Part shown: positions 43,176-52,229 of the stretch, one piece after another
How the letters are laid out: each line of letters opens with the position of its first letter
Numbering within the stretch: the stretch's first letter is position 1
Assembly (NCBI RefSeq): GCF_013260645.1
Contig: NZ_CP053921.1
Coordinates: forward strand, 2,115,763-2,179,762
Origin: Erythrobacter mangrovi
Lineage (GTDB): Bacteria; Pseudomonadota; Alphaproteobacteria; Sphingomonadales; Sphingomonadaceae
DNA length: 64,000 nucleotides
Reading direction: 5' to 3'
Notes under the pieces: generated by a model
What the model saw: only the letters and a program-made list of their open reading frames with translations
Databases searched by the model: none
Told to the model about the DNA's origin: nothing
Position numbers and translations under genes: made by a program

Positions 43176-44534
43176 ATGCGGGATTTCGCCCGCTCAGACA
43201 GTGCGGCGGTGCAGGCGCAGCTCGACCGGCTGGACGCGCTCAGCGTGCCGCAGGGACGCCTGGGGCTGGATACGATCCGTGCCCTGCTTGCGCGACTGGG
43301 CGATCCGCACAAGCGCCTGCCGCCGGTGTTCCATGTCGCGGGGACCAATGGCAAGGGTTCGACTTGCGCCTTCCTGCGCGCCATGCTCGAGGCAGAGGGG
43401 TACAGGGTCCACGCCACCACCAGTCCCCATCTGGTGCGCTACAATGAACGGATCCGGATCGCCGGCGAGCTTATCTCGGACGCTCGGCTCGCGGAGCTAC
43501 TGGCCGAGGTGCTTGACGCGGGCGAGGATCTCAACCCGAGCTTCTTCGAAGTCACCATCGCCGCCGCTTTCACCGAACTTGCGCGCGTCCCGGCGGATGC
43601 CTGCGTGGTCGAAGTCGGCCTCGGCGGGCGCTTCGATGCGACCAATGTGCTGGAACCCGGCGTTCTCGCGGCATGCGGCATTGCCACGCTGGGAATCGAC
43701 CACGAACGCTTCCTCCTCGCACCCGAGGAAGGCGTGCCAACCGAGCCGATAGCGCGCATCGCCTTCGAAAAGGCGGGCATCGCCAAGCCCGGCATACCGC
43801 TGGTGACGATGGCCTACACGCCAGCCGCAGAGACCGAGATCAAGCACGTCTCGGACCGCGTCGGGGCACCGCTCTTCATAATGGGGCCCCAATGGTTCGC
43901 CGGGGTTGCGGACACCTGCCTACTCTACGGCGATGAGAAGGGGAGATTTGACCTCCCGCTTCCCCCGCTGCGGGGGCTTCACCAAGGTTGGAACGCGGCA
44001 CTGGCGGTGGCGATGTTGCGGCATCAGAGTGCCATCGAGGTTTCCACCGCCTCCATGGCTCAGGGCATCCGCGCCACCCGCTGGCCAGCCCGCCTGCAAG
44101 TACTCGGACCCGGTCCGCTGTCCGCGCGGCTACCCGATTGCCGCTGGCTGCTGGACGGCGGGCACAATGCGCAGGCGGCGAATACACTGGCCAACCATTT
44201 CTCGAGCGCTGCGCCAATCCCTCGCCACGCGATCATCGGCATGCTCGAAGCGAAAGACTGGCGCACGCTGATCGACCGCATGGCGCCGCACCTCAGCACG
44301 CTGATCGCGATCCCGGTCCCCGGTCACGAATCCGCCCCGCCGGCGGAAATGGCAGCCTATGCCGAAACACGAGGCATCGCCGTCACCGGAACAGCCGGTT
44401 CGATCGAGGAAGCGATCGATTGGTTGGACCGATCACAGCGCGACGTCGAACCGCTCTACGGTGAAATCTTCATTGGCGGCTCGCTCTACCTCGCGGGCGA
44501 GGTCCTGCGCCTCAACGAGGAGTTGCCGGACTAG
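43176..44534 (+). CDS. folC: bifunctional folylpolyglutamate/dihydrofolate synthase
   Basis: 452 residues. P-loop GTNGKGSTCAFLRAML near residue 55, SPHLVRYNERI, and LLDGGHNAQAANTL of the C-terminal domain. It adds glutamate to folates. Last gene of the purB-to-folC run; a hairpin follows. Confidence 0.95.
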   Translation: MRDFARSDSAAVQAQLDRLDALSVPQGRLGLDTIRALLARLGDPHKRLPPVFHVAGTNGKGSTCAFLRAMLEAEGYRVHATTSPHLVRYNERIRIAGELISDARLAELLAEVLDAGEDLNPSFFEVTIAAAFTELARVPADACVVEVGLGGRFDATNVLEPGVLAACGIATLGIDHERFLLAPEEGVPTEPIARIAFEKAGIAKPGIPLVTMAYTPAAETEIKHVSDRVGAPLFIMGPQWFAGVADTCLLYGDEKGRFDLPLPPLRGLHQGWNAALAVAMLRHQSAIEVSTASMAQGIRATRWPARLQVLGPGPLSARLPDCRWLLDGGHNAQAANTLANHFSSAAPIPRHAIIGMLEAKDWRTLIDRMAPHLSTLIAIPVPGHESAPPAEMAAYAETRGIAVTGTAGSIEEAIDWLDRSQRDVEPLYGEIFIGGSLYLAGEVLRLNEELPD

Positions 44535-44549
44535 GTGGGATTGATCCCT

Positions 44550-44569
44550 GGGGCGCCCACAGGCGCCCG
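44550..44569. terminator. hairpin between convergent folC and ampG-like genes
   Basis: GGGCGCC arms at 44551-44557 and 44562-44568 with a CACA loop. No T-run on either side, so it is a weak or Rho-assisted terminator for both genes. Confidence 0.45.
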
Positions 44570-44578
44570 AAGGGCGTC

Positions 44579-45901
44579 TCAGTCTGGCTCCACCTCGCCT
44601 GCCGTCCCCATGGCTGCATCAACGAGCCCCGCCCGCATCATCCACCAGAACAGCACGATCCCCGGCACGGCGGCTACCGTAGTAAGCAGGTAGAAATTGA
44701 CGTAGCCCATCGTCTCGATCAGCCCGCCCGCGGTGGTGCCGGTCAGGAAGCGTCCCACAATGCTCGCAGCCGCACTGATCAGGGCATATTGTGCCGCGGT
44801 AAAGCGCAGGTCGCACAATGCCGAGAAATAGGCCACAACCACCACGCCGCCATATCCGCTGGCGATATTCTCGAAGCCGATCGCACCAGCCATGCCCCAA
44901 TTCGAGTGGCCGGCGGCCGCCAGCATGGCGAAGCTGAGGTTCGAAATGCACATCAGCACAAGTGCAATTAGGACAGAACGCTTGAGCCCCAGCCGGGCAT
45001 AGATCACCCCGCCGATGAACACGCCGATGAGATAGGCCCAGAAGCCGACACCGACGTCGTAGATCGCGATCTCGTCATTGGTGAAGCCAAGGTCGTCGAA
45101 CAGCAGGCGGAAGGTCAAATTGGCCAAGGTATCGCCGATCTTGTGGACCAGGATGAACAGCAGGACCAGCCATGCCCCGTGACGCTTGAAGAACTCGATG
45201 AAAGGCCCGGCGATCGACCGCCAGACTTCACCGACACCCTTGCGCGCAATCTCGATCTTGCGACGCGGCGGCTCCCCAAGGATCAGCGCGGTCAGCATGG
45301 CGGGCAGCACCAGGGCTGCACAGGCGAGATAGGCGACGCTCCAGCCAGAACGGGCGGCGATCACCAGCGCAAGCGCACCGGAACCCGCCGCGCCGATCCG
45401 CCAGCCATACTGGCTCATCCCCGAACCGACGCCCAACTGGTAGGGCTTGAGCGTTTCGATACGATAGGCGTCGATCACGACGTCGAAGGTCGCGCCGGCT
45501 GCGCCGACCAGCACCGCCGAGGTCGCCATCCACGCAATATCCGTCGGATCCGCCAGCGCCAGATTGATCACCGACGCAGCAACCAGCAGGCCGGTGACAA
45601 CCATCCAGGAAACGCGCTGTCCCAAGCGACCGATGATCGGCAGCCGCACGCCATCGGGTATCCATGCCCAGAAGATCTTGAAGTTGTAGACCAGGAAGGC
45701 GAGCGTGAAGGCCGTCACGGTCGCCTTGTCGATATTGTCCTGCGCCAACCGTGTCGTCAGCGTCGCGCCGATCATCGCATAGGGAAAGCCCGATGAAATC
45801 CCGAGGAAGAAGGCGGCGAGCGACTCCTTCTCCAGATACGGTTTGATGGAAGCCCATATGGAACGCTGCGACTCGGGCGCGACGCCGACTGATTCATGCA
45901 T
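44579..45901 (-). CDS. ampG: AmpG family muropeptide MFS transporter
   Basis: 440 residues, about 12 hydrophobic segments. Starts with KESLAAFFLGISSGFPYAMIG, then FLVYNFKIFWAWIPDGVR, in which the WAPLVD-like region of AmpG is replaced by WAWIPDG. AmpG brings anhydromuropeptides into the cytosol for cell wall recycling and beta-lactamase control. It is called ampG by overall similarity; other MFS acetyl-CoA transporter-like roles are not excluded. Divergent from the Rieske gene by 73 bases. Confidence 0.82.
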   Translation of the reverse strand: MHESVGVAPESQRSIWASIKPYLEKESLAAFFLGISSGFPYAMIGATLTTRLAQDNIDKATVTAFTLAFLVYNFKIFWAWIPDGVRLPIIGRLGQRVSWMVVTGLLVAASVINLALADPTDIAWMATSAVLVGAAGATFDVVIDAYRIETLKPYQLGVGSGMSQYGWRIGAAGSGALALVIAARSGWSVAYLACAALVLPAMLTALILGEPPRRKIEIARKGVGEVWRSIAGPFIEFFKRHGAWLVLLFILVHKIGDTLANLTFRLLFDDLGFTNDEIAIYDVGVGFWAYLIGVFIGGVIYARLGLKRSVLIALVLMCISNLSFAMLAAAGHSNWGMAGAIGFENIASGYGGVVVVAYFSALCDLRFTAAQYALISAAASIVGRFLTGTTAGGLIETMGYVNFYLLTTVAAVPGIVLFWWMMRAGLVDAAMGTAGEVEPD

Positions 45902-45974
45902 TCCCTAGCGTCCTTCCGTTTTCGCCGGTTTTTTGCGACACTAGCTACGAGTGAGAGCGAGAGGAACAGCCCAG

Positions 45975-47138
45975 ATGAGCGCTGTCGACACCAAACATTC
46001 CGCGCGCCGCCCCACCGAGGGCATGATCGCGCTGGCCCGCGATATTGCCGATGGGCACAAGCGCGACGCAACGGGCGCGACGAGTGTCCCGGCGCATGTC
46101 TATACCGACCCGTCCTATTGGGCGCGCGAGAAGGCGGCGATCTACGACCGGCTGCCGCAGATCCTGTGCCCGTCGGCCCTGCTGCCCGATCCCGGCATGG
46201 CGGTGCCGCACGACGCGACCGGCCGCCCGCTGCTGATCACCCGCGATGCCCAAGGCAAGGCGCATGTCTTCCTCAATGTCTGTCGCCACCGCGGTACGCG
46301 ACTGGTCGAAGGCGGCGAGGTGCAATGCACCAAGAAGCTCGTCTGCCCCTATCACGCCTGGACCTATTCGGTTGACGGGCGACTACTCGCCCTGCCCCGG
46401 CCCGACACGTTCCCGGAACTCGACAAGGGCGATTATGGCCTCGTCGAGCTTCCGTCGAAGGAGACCGGCGGGCTGATCTGGTTCTGCCCGCAACTGGATA
46501 CCGCAGACTTCAGCTTCGCAGACCGGCTTGGCGAGGATTTCGACGCCCTGGGCATGGGCGAACAGGTGCTGTTCCGCCGCAAGACGCACGAGGTGGCGGG
46601 CAATTGGAAGCTGATCATGGATGCCTTCCTCGAAAGCTACCATGTCACGCGCCTCCACGCGAAGACCATCGGGCCCTTCTTCAAGGACGGTGCCACCAGC
46701 GGCGACATGATCGGCCCGCACTCGCGCAGCGCGGTGGGTCGGCTGGAGGAGATGGAAGGCGTCGACCTGACCGACATGGCCGCCCTGCGCCGCGTGGTGA
46801 CCTTCGCCTACCAAATGTTGCCCGGGGCGCTGGTCATTCCCAGTCCCGACTACATCAACCTGATGGTGATGATGCCGCAGTCGCACGATCGCACGCTGGT
46901 CGAGGACTTCATGCTGATCCCCGAGCACCCCGCGACCGACAAGGCGCGCGACCATTGGGAACGCAGCTGGGCCCTGCTCGATGGCGGGGTCTTCGCATCC
47001 GAGGATTTCCGCGCAGCAGAGCTTGGCCAGCAGGGACTGGCAACGGGCGCGGTACCCTTTCTGACGCTGGGAACGCTCGAAGGCGGCATCCACCGCTACC
47101 ACGATACAGTCGAGGAAGCCTTGCGCGCAGCCAACTGA
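45975..47138 (+). CDS. Rieske-type aromatic ring-hydroxylating oxygenase alpha subunit
   Basis: 387 residues from ATG 45975 (GAGAGGAAC lies upstream). Rieske site: CRHRG, an 18-residue gap, then CPYHAW, binding [2Fe-2S]. Catalytic mononuclear iron facial triad in DAFLESYHVTRLHAK. No beta subunit, ferredoxin or reductase gene lies nearby, so electrons must come from elsewhere. Substrate is unknown; members act on aromatics, carnitine or sterol-like compounds. Ordinary composition. Confidence 0.87.
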   Translation: MSAVDTKHSARRPTEGMIALARDIADGHKRDATGATSVPAHVYTDPSYWAREKAAIYDRLPQILCPSALLPDPGMAVPHDATGRPLLITRDAQGKAHVFLNVCRHRGTRLVEGGEVQCTKKLVCPYHAWTYSVDGRLLALPRPDTFPELDKGDYGLVELPSKETGGLIWFCPQLDTADFSFADRLGEDFDALGMGEQVLFRRKTHEVAGNWKLIMDAFLESYHVTRLHAKTIGPFFKDGATSGDMIGPHSRSAVGRLEEMEGVDLTDMAALRRVVTFAYQMLPGALVIPSPDYINLMVMMPQSHDRTLVEDFMLIPEHPATDKARDHWERSWALLDGGVFASEDFRAAELGQQGLATGAVPFLTLGTLEGGIHRYHDTVEEALRAAN

Positions 47139-47156
47139 GCGCCTAACCGCGCAGCC

Positions 47157-47924
47157 ATGTCCGACAATCGACTTCCCGAAGACGGCGACCGCATCGCCAA
47201 GCTGCTCGCGCGCGCGGGTGTCGCCAGCCGCCGTGAAATCGAGCGCATGATCGCCGACGGGCGCGTGGCGCTCGATGGCAAGGTGCTGAACACGCCTGCG
47301 GTGAAGCTTGCGAATTTGCGTGGCGTGGCGGTCGACGGCAAGCCGGTCGGCAACGCCGAGGACACGCGCCTGTTTGCCTTCCACAAGCCTGCGGGAATGC
47401 TCACCACCGAGTACGACCCCAAGGGGCGGACGACTATCTATGCCGCGCTCCGCAACACGCTGCCGAAGGATGTAGGGCGCGTGATGCCGGTGGGCAGGCT
47501 GGACTACAATACGGAAGGGCTGTTGCTGCTTACCAACGACGGAGAACTGAAGCGGGCGATGGAACTGCCGTCGAGCGGCGTACCGCGTACCTACCGCGCC
47601 CGGGCTTTCGGCGATGTGACGCAGGCGCAGCTTGACGATCTGATCGAGGGGATCGAAGTCGACGGGGTGCGCTACGGCCAGATCGAGGCGAACCTCGAGC
47701 GCGGCTCAGGTCGAAATCGCTGGATCGAGCTGACCCTGCGCGAAGGCAAGAACCGCGAGGTGCGCCGCGTACTCGAACATCTCGGGCTTGAAGTGAACCG
47801 GCTGCTTCGTATCGGCTATGGCCCCTTCCACATCGGCGACCTGCCCCGCGGACAAGCGACCGAGATCAAGCGCGGCGAGGTGGAGGCATTCAAGCGCGAA
47901 CTCGCGCGCGGCGGGCGAAAGTGA
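47157..47924 (+). CDS. rluB: 23S/16S rRNA pseudouridine synthase, RluB/RsuA family
   Basis: 255 residues. S4 RNA-binding domain (RIAKLLARAGVASRREIE) then catalytic Asp in GRLDYNTEGLLLLTND and the KNREVRRVLEHLG end. RluB modifies U2605 of 23S rRNA; a role as RsuA or RluE cannot be excluded by eye. Overlaps rsmD by GTGA. Confidence 0.9.
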   Translation: MSDNRLPEDGDRIAKLLARAGVASRREIERMIADGRVALDGKVLNTPAVKLANLRGVAVDGKPVGNAEDTRLFAFHKPAGMLTTEYDPKGRTTIYAALRNTLPKDVGRVMPVGRLDYNTEGLLLLTNDGELKRAMELPSSGVPRTYRARAFGDVTQAQLDDLIEGIEVDGVRYGQIEANLERGSGRNRWIELTLREGKNREVRRVLEHLGLEVNRLLRIGYGPFHIGDLPRGQATEIKRGEVEAFKRELARGGRK

Positions 47925-48466
47925 GGATCGTCGCCGGCGAATGGCGCGGGCGCAAGCTGGCCGCGCCGCCGGGCGACCTGACTCGCCCGACCGCGGACCG
48001 CACGCGCGAGACGCTGTTCAACATGCTTACCAGCCGCCTCGGCAGTTTCGAAGACCTGCACGTGCTCGACCTGTTCGCAGGTTCCGGCGCACTGGGGCTG
48101 GAGGCTCTTTCGCGCGGAGCCGCCTCCTGCCTGTTCGTCGAACAGGATGCGACGGCGGTAAAGGCGATCAGGGCCAATATCGAAACGCTGGGCGCTCGCA
48201 GCCGGGCAACCGTGCAGCAGTCTTCGGTGCTGACGCTCGGGCCCGCCAAGGTGGCACAGGAACTGATCCTGCTCGACCCGCCCTATGATACCGGTGCGGG
48301 GCAAGTGGCACTCGACCGGATGCTGCGGCTCGGCTGGATAGACGGCTCAAGCTGGATCGCGCTGGAGACCGGCGCGAAGGAAGCGGTGGCAGTCAAGGGG
48401 CTTCGCATCGATGCGGAACGCAAGGTGGGCAAGGCAAAGCTCACCCTCCTGCGCCTCGACGCCTGA
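47921..48466 (+). CDS. rsmD: 16S rRNA (guanine966-N2)-methyltransferase
   Basis: 181 residues from a GTG overlapping the rluB stop. SAM motif LDLFAGSGALGLEALSRGA and the N6/N2-methylase motif LDPPYD. Typical RsmD start IVAGEWRGRKL. Modifies G966 of 16S rRNA. Confidence 0.95.
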   Translation: MRIVAGEWRGRKLAAPPGDLTRPTADRTRETLFNMLTSRLGSFEDLHVLDLFAGSGALGLEALSRGAASCLFVEQDATAVKAIRANIETLGARSRATVQQSSVLTLGPAKVAQELILLDPPYDTGAGQVALDRMLRLGWIDGSSWIALETGAKEAVAVKGLRIDAERKVGKAKLTLLRLDA

Positions 48467-48513
48467 CAGGAAAATGGGGCGAGACCGCCGCAGCAGCCCC
48501 GCCCCCTCCAAGC

Positions 48514-48542
48514 CTCGCGCCAGCCTCACAGTGGGGCGCGAG
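48514..48542. terminator. hairpin between convergent genes
   Basis: CTCGCGCC at 48514-48521 pairs with GGCGCGAG at 48535-48542 across a 13-base loop, between the rsmD stop and the secreted hypothetical gene. There is no T-run. Confidence 0.4.
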
Positions 48543-48557
48543 AGAAAGACGCCATGC

Positions 48558-48911
48558 CTATTCGTCGGGCCGGGTCGCAGGCAACGGCTCTTCGATCTCG
48601 CTCGCAGGGAGACCCGGCCAATATTCGAGCGGACGATTGCCGGTTCGGTTTTTCTCCCAGCCATTGATGCAATTGTCCTGCTGGTCCGGCTTGCAGATCG
48701 GCAGGTCGCCCGTCGCTGGAACGTCGGAAGCTCCGGTCGCCTGGACGACCGGCTTGCTGACGAAGCGCGGAGCCATTGTGCTGGCGGGTGCATTTGCCGG
48801 AGGCGCGGTTTCGGCGGGTTCGGTGGTGCCTGGTTGCTCAGCCACCTGCGCGAAGGTGGGAGCGACGGCAAAGGCAATCGCTGCCGCGCCTGCCAGGATA
48901 AGCTTGGTCAT
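48558..48911 (-). CDS. secreted hypothetical protein, Pro/Thr/Glu-rich
   Basis: 117 residues with a signal peptide (about 1-22, ending TFAQ). A low-complexity linker (PAETAPPANAPAST) leads to a short end with two Cys (LPICKPDQQDNCINGWEKN) that could form a disulfide, followed by an acidic tail. No family recognised. Found convergent with rsmD and divergent from uvrD. It may be an envelope or periplasmic small protein. Confidence 0.8.
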   Translation of the reverse strand: MTKLILAGAAAIAFAVAPTFAQVAEQPGTTEPAETAPPANAPASTMAPRFVSKPVVQATGASDVPATGDLPICKPDQQDNCINGWEKNRTGNRPLEYWPGLPASEIEEPLPATRPDE

Positions 48912-49024
48912 GTCGGCTCTCCAAAACTGTTGTCACCCGAACTACGCAGCACCAATGCCTGCGGTTCCGGGCACCATTCGGGGAGCAGCCTTGCCTTGAT
49001 GCCATTCGTTCCCTAGCTGTTCCG

Positions 49025-51340
49025 GTGACCATGGCCGACCTTCCAGCTGACTCACAGAATGGCGAAAATGCCCGGATTCCCGCCTATGCGGCAGTCCTGA
49101 ACGAACCGCAGCGACAGGCCGTCCTGACCACCGAAGGACCAGTACTGATGCTGGCAGGAGCGGGCACCGGCAAGACCGCAGCGCTTACCGCACGACTGGC
49201 ACATCTCATCGCGACGCGGCGGGCGTGGCCCTCCGAAATCCTCTGCGTGACCTTCACCAACAAGGCGGCCCGCGAGATGCGCGAGCGTGTCGGGCGGCAT
49301 ATCGGGGACGCGGTCGAAGGCATGCCCTGGCTCGGCACCTTCCATTCGATTGGGGCGCGGATGTTGCGCCGGCATGCCGAGCTGGCCGGGTTGCAACCGA
49401 ACTATACGATCATCGACACCGACGATCAGTTGCGCCTGCTCAAGCAGCTGATCCAGGAAAACGATCTTGATGAGAAACGCTGGCCCGCACGCCAGCTTGC
49501 CGGATTGATCGATCGCTGGAAGAACCGTGGGCTCAACCCGGACGATCTCGATGCGGTCGAGAACGAGGCTTATGCCAATGGGCGCGGGGCGCAGTTCTAT
49601 CGGCTCTATCAGGACCGGCTGAAGGCGCTCAATGCGTGCGACTTCGGCGACTTGCTGCTCCATGTGGTCAACGTGCTGCGCAATCACCGCGATGTGCTGG
49701 AACATTACCAGCAGCGCTTCAAATACATCCTCGTCGACGAATACCAGGACACAAACCAGGTCCAGTACCTGTGGCTGCGGCTGCTGGCGCAGGCACGCAA
49801 GAACATCTGCGTGGTGGGTGACGACGACCAGTCGATCTATTCATGGCGTGGGGCAGAAGTCGCCAATATCTTGCGGTTTGAAAAGGACTTCCCTGGTGCA
49901 GCTGTGATCAAGCTGGAGCAGAACTATCGCTCCACCCCGCAAATCCTTGCGGCCGCCTCGGGCCTGATCGATGCCAACAGCGAAAGGCTTGGCAAGACGT
50001 TGTGGACCGAATTGCCGCAGGGTGAGAAAGTCCGCGTGATCGGCATCTGGGATGGACCCGAGGAAGCGCGACGGGTCGGTGAGGAGATCGAGCGGCTCGA
50101 GGCGGAGGGCGCTCCGCTCGATCAGGTCGCTATCCTCGTCCGCGCGCAATACCAGACCCGCGAGTTCGAAGATCGCTTCATACAGATTGGCCTCAATTAC
50201 CGGATTGTCGGCGGGTTTCGTTTCTACGAGCGCGCCGAGATACGCGATGCGCTCGCCTACCTGCGCGTGATCGAACAGCCTGCCGACGACCTGGCCTTCG
50301 AGCGAATCTATAACCAGCCCAAGCGTGGCCTTGGCGCCAAGACCCTTGAGGCCATGCGCCGGCACGCCCGCCGCATCGAGGCCCCACTTGCCGCGGCAAG
50401 CCTCGACCTGGCCGACACCGACGAACTCCCTGCCCGCGCCCGCAACACGCTGGTGGGCCTGCTCGGCCAGTTCGTCCATTGGCGCGAACAGGCCGAGAAG
50501 ACCACACCTGCCGAATTGCTGCGCATGGTGATCGCCGAGAGCGGCTACGAGGAAATGCTGCAGACGGACCGCAGCGCCGAGAGCGCTGGACGCCTTGAGA
50601 ACCTGACCGAACTCGCCCGCGCGATGGAGGATTACGACACGCTGACCGACTTCCTCGAACACGTCAGCCTGATCATGGACAATGATGCGCGCGACGATGG
50701 CGAGAAGGTCACCATCATGACCATGCACGCCGCCAAGGGGCTGGAATTCGATCATGTGTTCCTGCCCGGCTGGGAGGAAGGCGTCTTCCCAAGCCAACGC
50801 GCGCTCGACGAAGGGGGGTTGGCGAGCCTCGAGGAAGAGCGCCGACTGGCCTATGTCGCGATAACCCGGGCGCGGCGGCGCTGCACCATCCTGCACGCGG
50901 CAAACCGGCGCATCTACGGCCAATGGACCAGCAGCATCCCCAGCCGCTTCATCGACGAACTACCCGAAGACACCGTCGCCCGCGAGACCACCTTGACCGG
51001 TGGGGCATCGCTATGGCGCGCCAATTGGACCGAGACCGAAGACCCCTTCGCCCATGTCTCCACCAGTCGTCCGGATCGCTCCACCGCGCGCGGCCCTGGC
51101 TGGCAGAGGGCCCTTACTACGGGTTACGACCCGGTCCCCAAACGCCTCGCAGAACCGGGACGCAGCGCGGCGAGTTTCGCCGCGAAACCGCGAAGCGATA
51201 TCGCCATCGGGGCACGCGTGTTCCACGACAAGTTCGGATACGGCAATGTTACCGGCCAGGAAGGCAACAAGCTGACGATCGATTTCGAGAAAGCGGGTGA
51301 GAAGCGAGTGATCGACAGCTTCGTCAAGCTGGCCGACTAG
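49025..51340 (+). CDS. uvrD: ATP-dependent DNA helicase UvrD/PcrA
   Basis: 771 residues from GTG 49025, or 769 from the ATG at 49031. All SF1A motifs are present: GAGTGKT (I), DEYQDTN (II), GDDDQSIYSWRGA (III), LEQNYRST (IV), MHAAKGLEFDHVFLP (V), AYVAITRARR (VI). The C-terminal part has GARVFHDKFGYGNV, the PcrA RNA-polymerase-binding domain. Acts in nucleotide excision and mismatch repair. Confidence 0.96.
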   Translation: MTMADLPADSQNGENARIPAYAAVLNEPQRQAVLTTEGPVLMLAGAGTGKTAALTARLAHLIATRRAWPSEILCVTFTNKAAREMRERVGRHIGDAVEGMPWLGTFHSIGARMLRRHAELAGLQPNYTIIDTDDQLRLLKQLIQENDLDEKRWPARQLAGLIDRWKNRGLNPDDLDAVENEAYANGRGAQFYRLYQDRLKALNACDFGDLLLHVVNVLRNHRDVLEHYQQRFKYILVDEYQDTNQVQYLWLRLLAQARKNICVVGDDDQSIYSWRGAEVANILRFEKDFPGAAVIKLEQNYRSTPQILAAASGLIDANSERLGKTLWTELPQGEKVRVIGIWDGPEEARRVGEEIERLEAEGAPLDQVAILVRAQYQTREFEDRFIQIGLNYRIVGGFRFYERAEIRDALAYLRVIEQPADDLAFERIYNQPKRGLGAKTLEAMRRHARRIEAPLAAASLDLADTDELPARARNTLVGLLGQFVHWREQAEKTTPAELLRMVIAESGYEEMLQTDRSAESAGRLENLTELARAMEDYDTLTDFLEHVSLIMDNDARDDGEKVTIMTMHAAKGLEFDHVFLPGWEEGVFPSQRALDEGGLASLEEERRLAYVAITRARRRCTILHAANRRIYGQWTSSIPSRFIDELPEDTVARETTLTGGASLWRANWTETEDPFAHVSTSRPDRSTARGPGWQRALTTGYDPVPKRLAEPGRSAASFAAKPRSDIAIGARVFHDKFGYGNVTGQEGNKLTIDFEKAGEKRVIDSFVKLAD

Positions 51341-51345
51341 GCTCC

Positions 51346-52167
51346 TCAGGCCTTCGCTTCGGCTTCTACCACATCTGTCCCGCCGTCACGATAACGCTTC
51401 TCCCACGGCCTTGCGAGTTCGCCCAGGAAACCGCGTGTACCTTCCTCGATGCCCGTCTCGCAGCCAAGATAAGGCTTGGGATTGAGATAGGTGCCGAAGA
51501 GCTTGTCCCACAACGTGATGGTATTGCCGTAATTGGTACCCATCAGCTTTTCGTCGCGAATGTGGTGCAGGCGGTGCGCGGCGGGCGACATCAGTACCTC
51601 GCCGAAGCCGCCGAGAGTCCAGTTGACGTCGGCGTGGATGAAGTAGCCCCACCAGCTGCGCAGGATGCCTGCCCCCGCAATGGCCCAGGCCGGAAAGCCA
51701 AGGGCAAGGACCAGCAGCGTGTCGAACAACAGGCTGATGATCTTGCCCACGGGATGCTTCCGCTGAACCGAAAGGAAATGGATGGCCGTGTCTGCGTGGT
51801 GTGTCGCATGGAAGCGCCAGATGCCTTGCATATGCTCCACCCGGTGGCGCCAATAGGCGACAAAGTCGATCAGGACCAAGGCAAGGAGCAAGGTCAGCCC
51901 TTCAGGCAGGCGCTGCCACAGCTGTGGGAACAGGCCGTAGTCCCCCAACGTCTCGCTGAGCACCAGGGCCGGAACGATGAAGATCGGTCCGATCAACAGC
52001 GTGTTGAACGCAAACAGCAGAACATTGGTAATCGCCTCGCGTCGACAGCGGCGTAGCGCATCGAGCAAGGCGGCGCGCTTCGTGACCAGTGCCAACAGGG
52101 AAAATACAGCTACGACCGGACCGAACTGAAAAAGGACGTCGTTGAGCGAGACAAAGTGATCTTCCAT
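51346..52167 (-). CDS. sterol desaturase / fatty acid hydroxylase family protein
   Basis: 273 residues with about five membrane helices. Di-iron His boxes: HRVEH, HATHH and HRLHH. Family members introduce hydroxyl or double bonds into lipids, carotenoids or sphingolipids. In a sphingomonad a sphingolipid or carotenoid role is possible, but no neighbouring lipid gene supports one. Convergent with uvrD by 5 bases, downstream of the DEAD helicase gene on the same strand. Confidence 0.9.
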   Translation of the reverse strand: MEDHFVSLNDVLFQFGPVVAVFSLLALVTKRAALLDALRRCRREAITNVLLFAFNTLLIGPIFIVPALVLSETLGDYGLFPQLWQRLPEGLTLLLALVLIDFVAYWRHRVEHMQGIWRFHATHHADTAIHFLSVQRKHPVGKIISLLFDTLLVLALGFPAWAIAGAGILRSWWGYFIHADVNWTLGGFGEVLMSPAAHRLHHIRDEKLMGTNYGNTITLWDKLFGTYLNPKPYLGCETGIEEGTRGFLGELARPWEKRYRDGGTDVVEAEAKA

Positions 52168-52229
52168 GCCCGACCACGTGCCAGATCAAGACTAACAAAT
52201 GCTGAAAAACGCCCCTCTGGGCGATCGGA

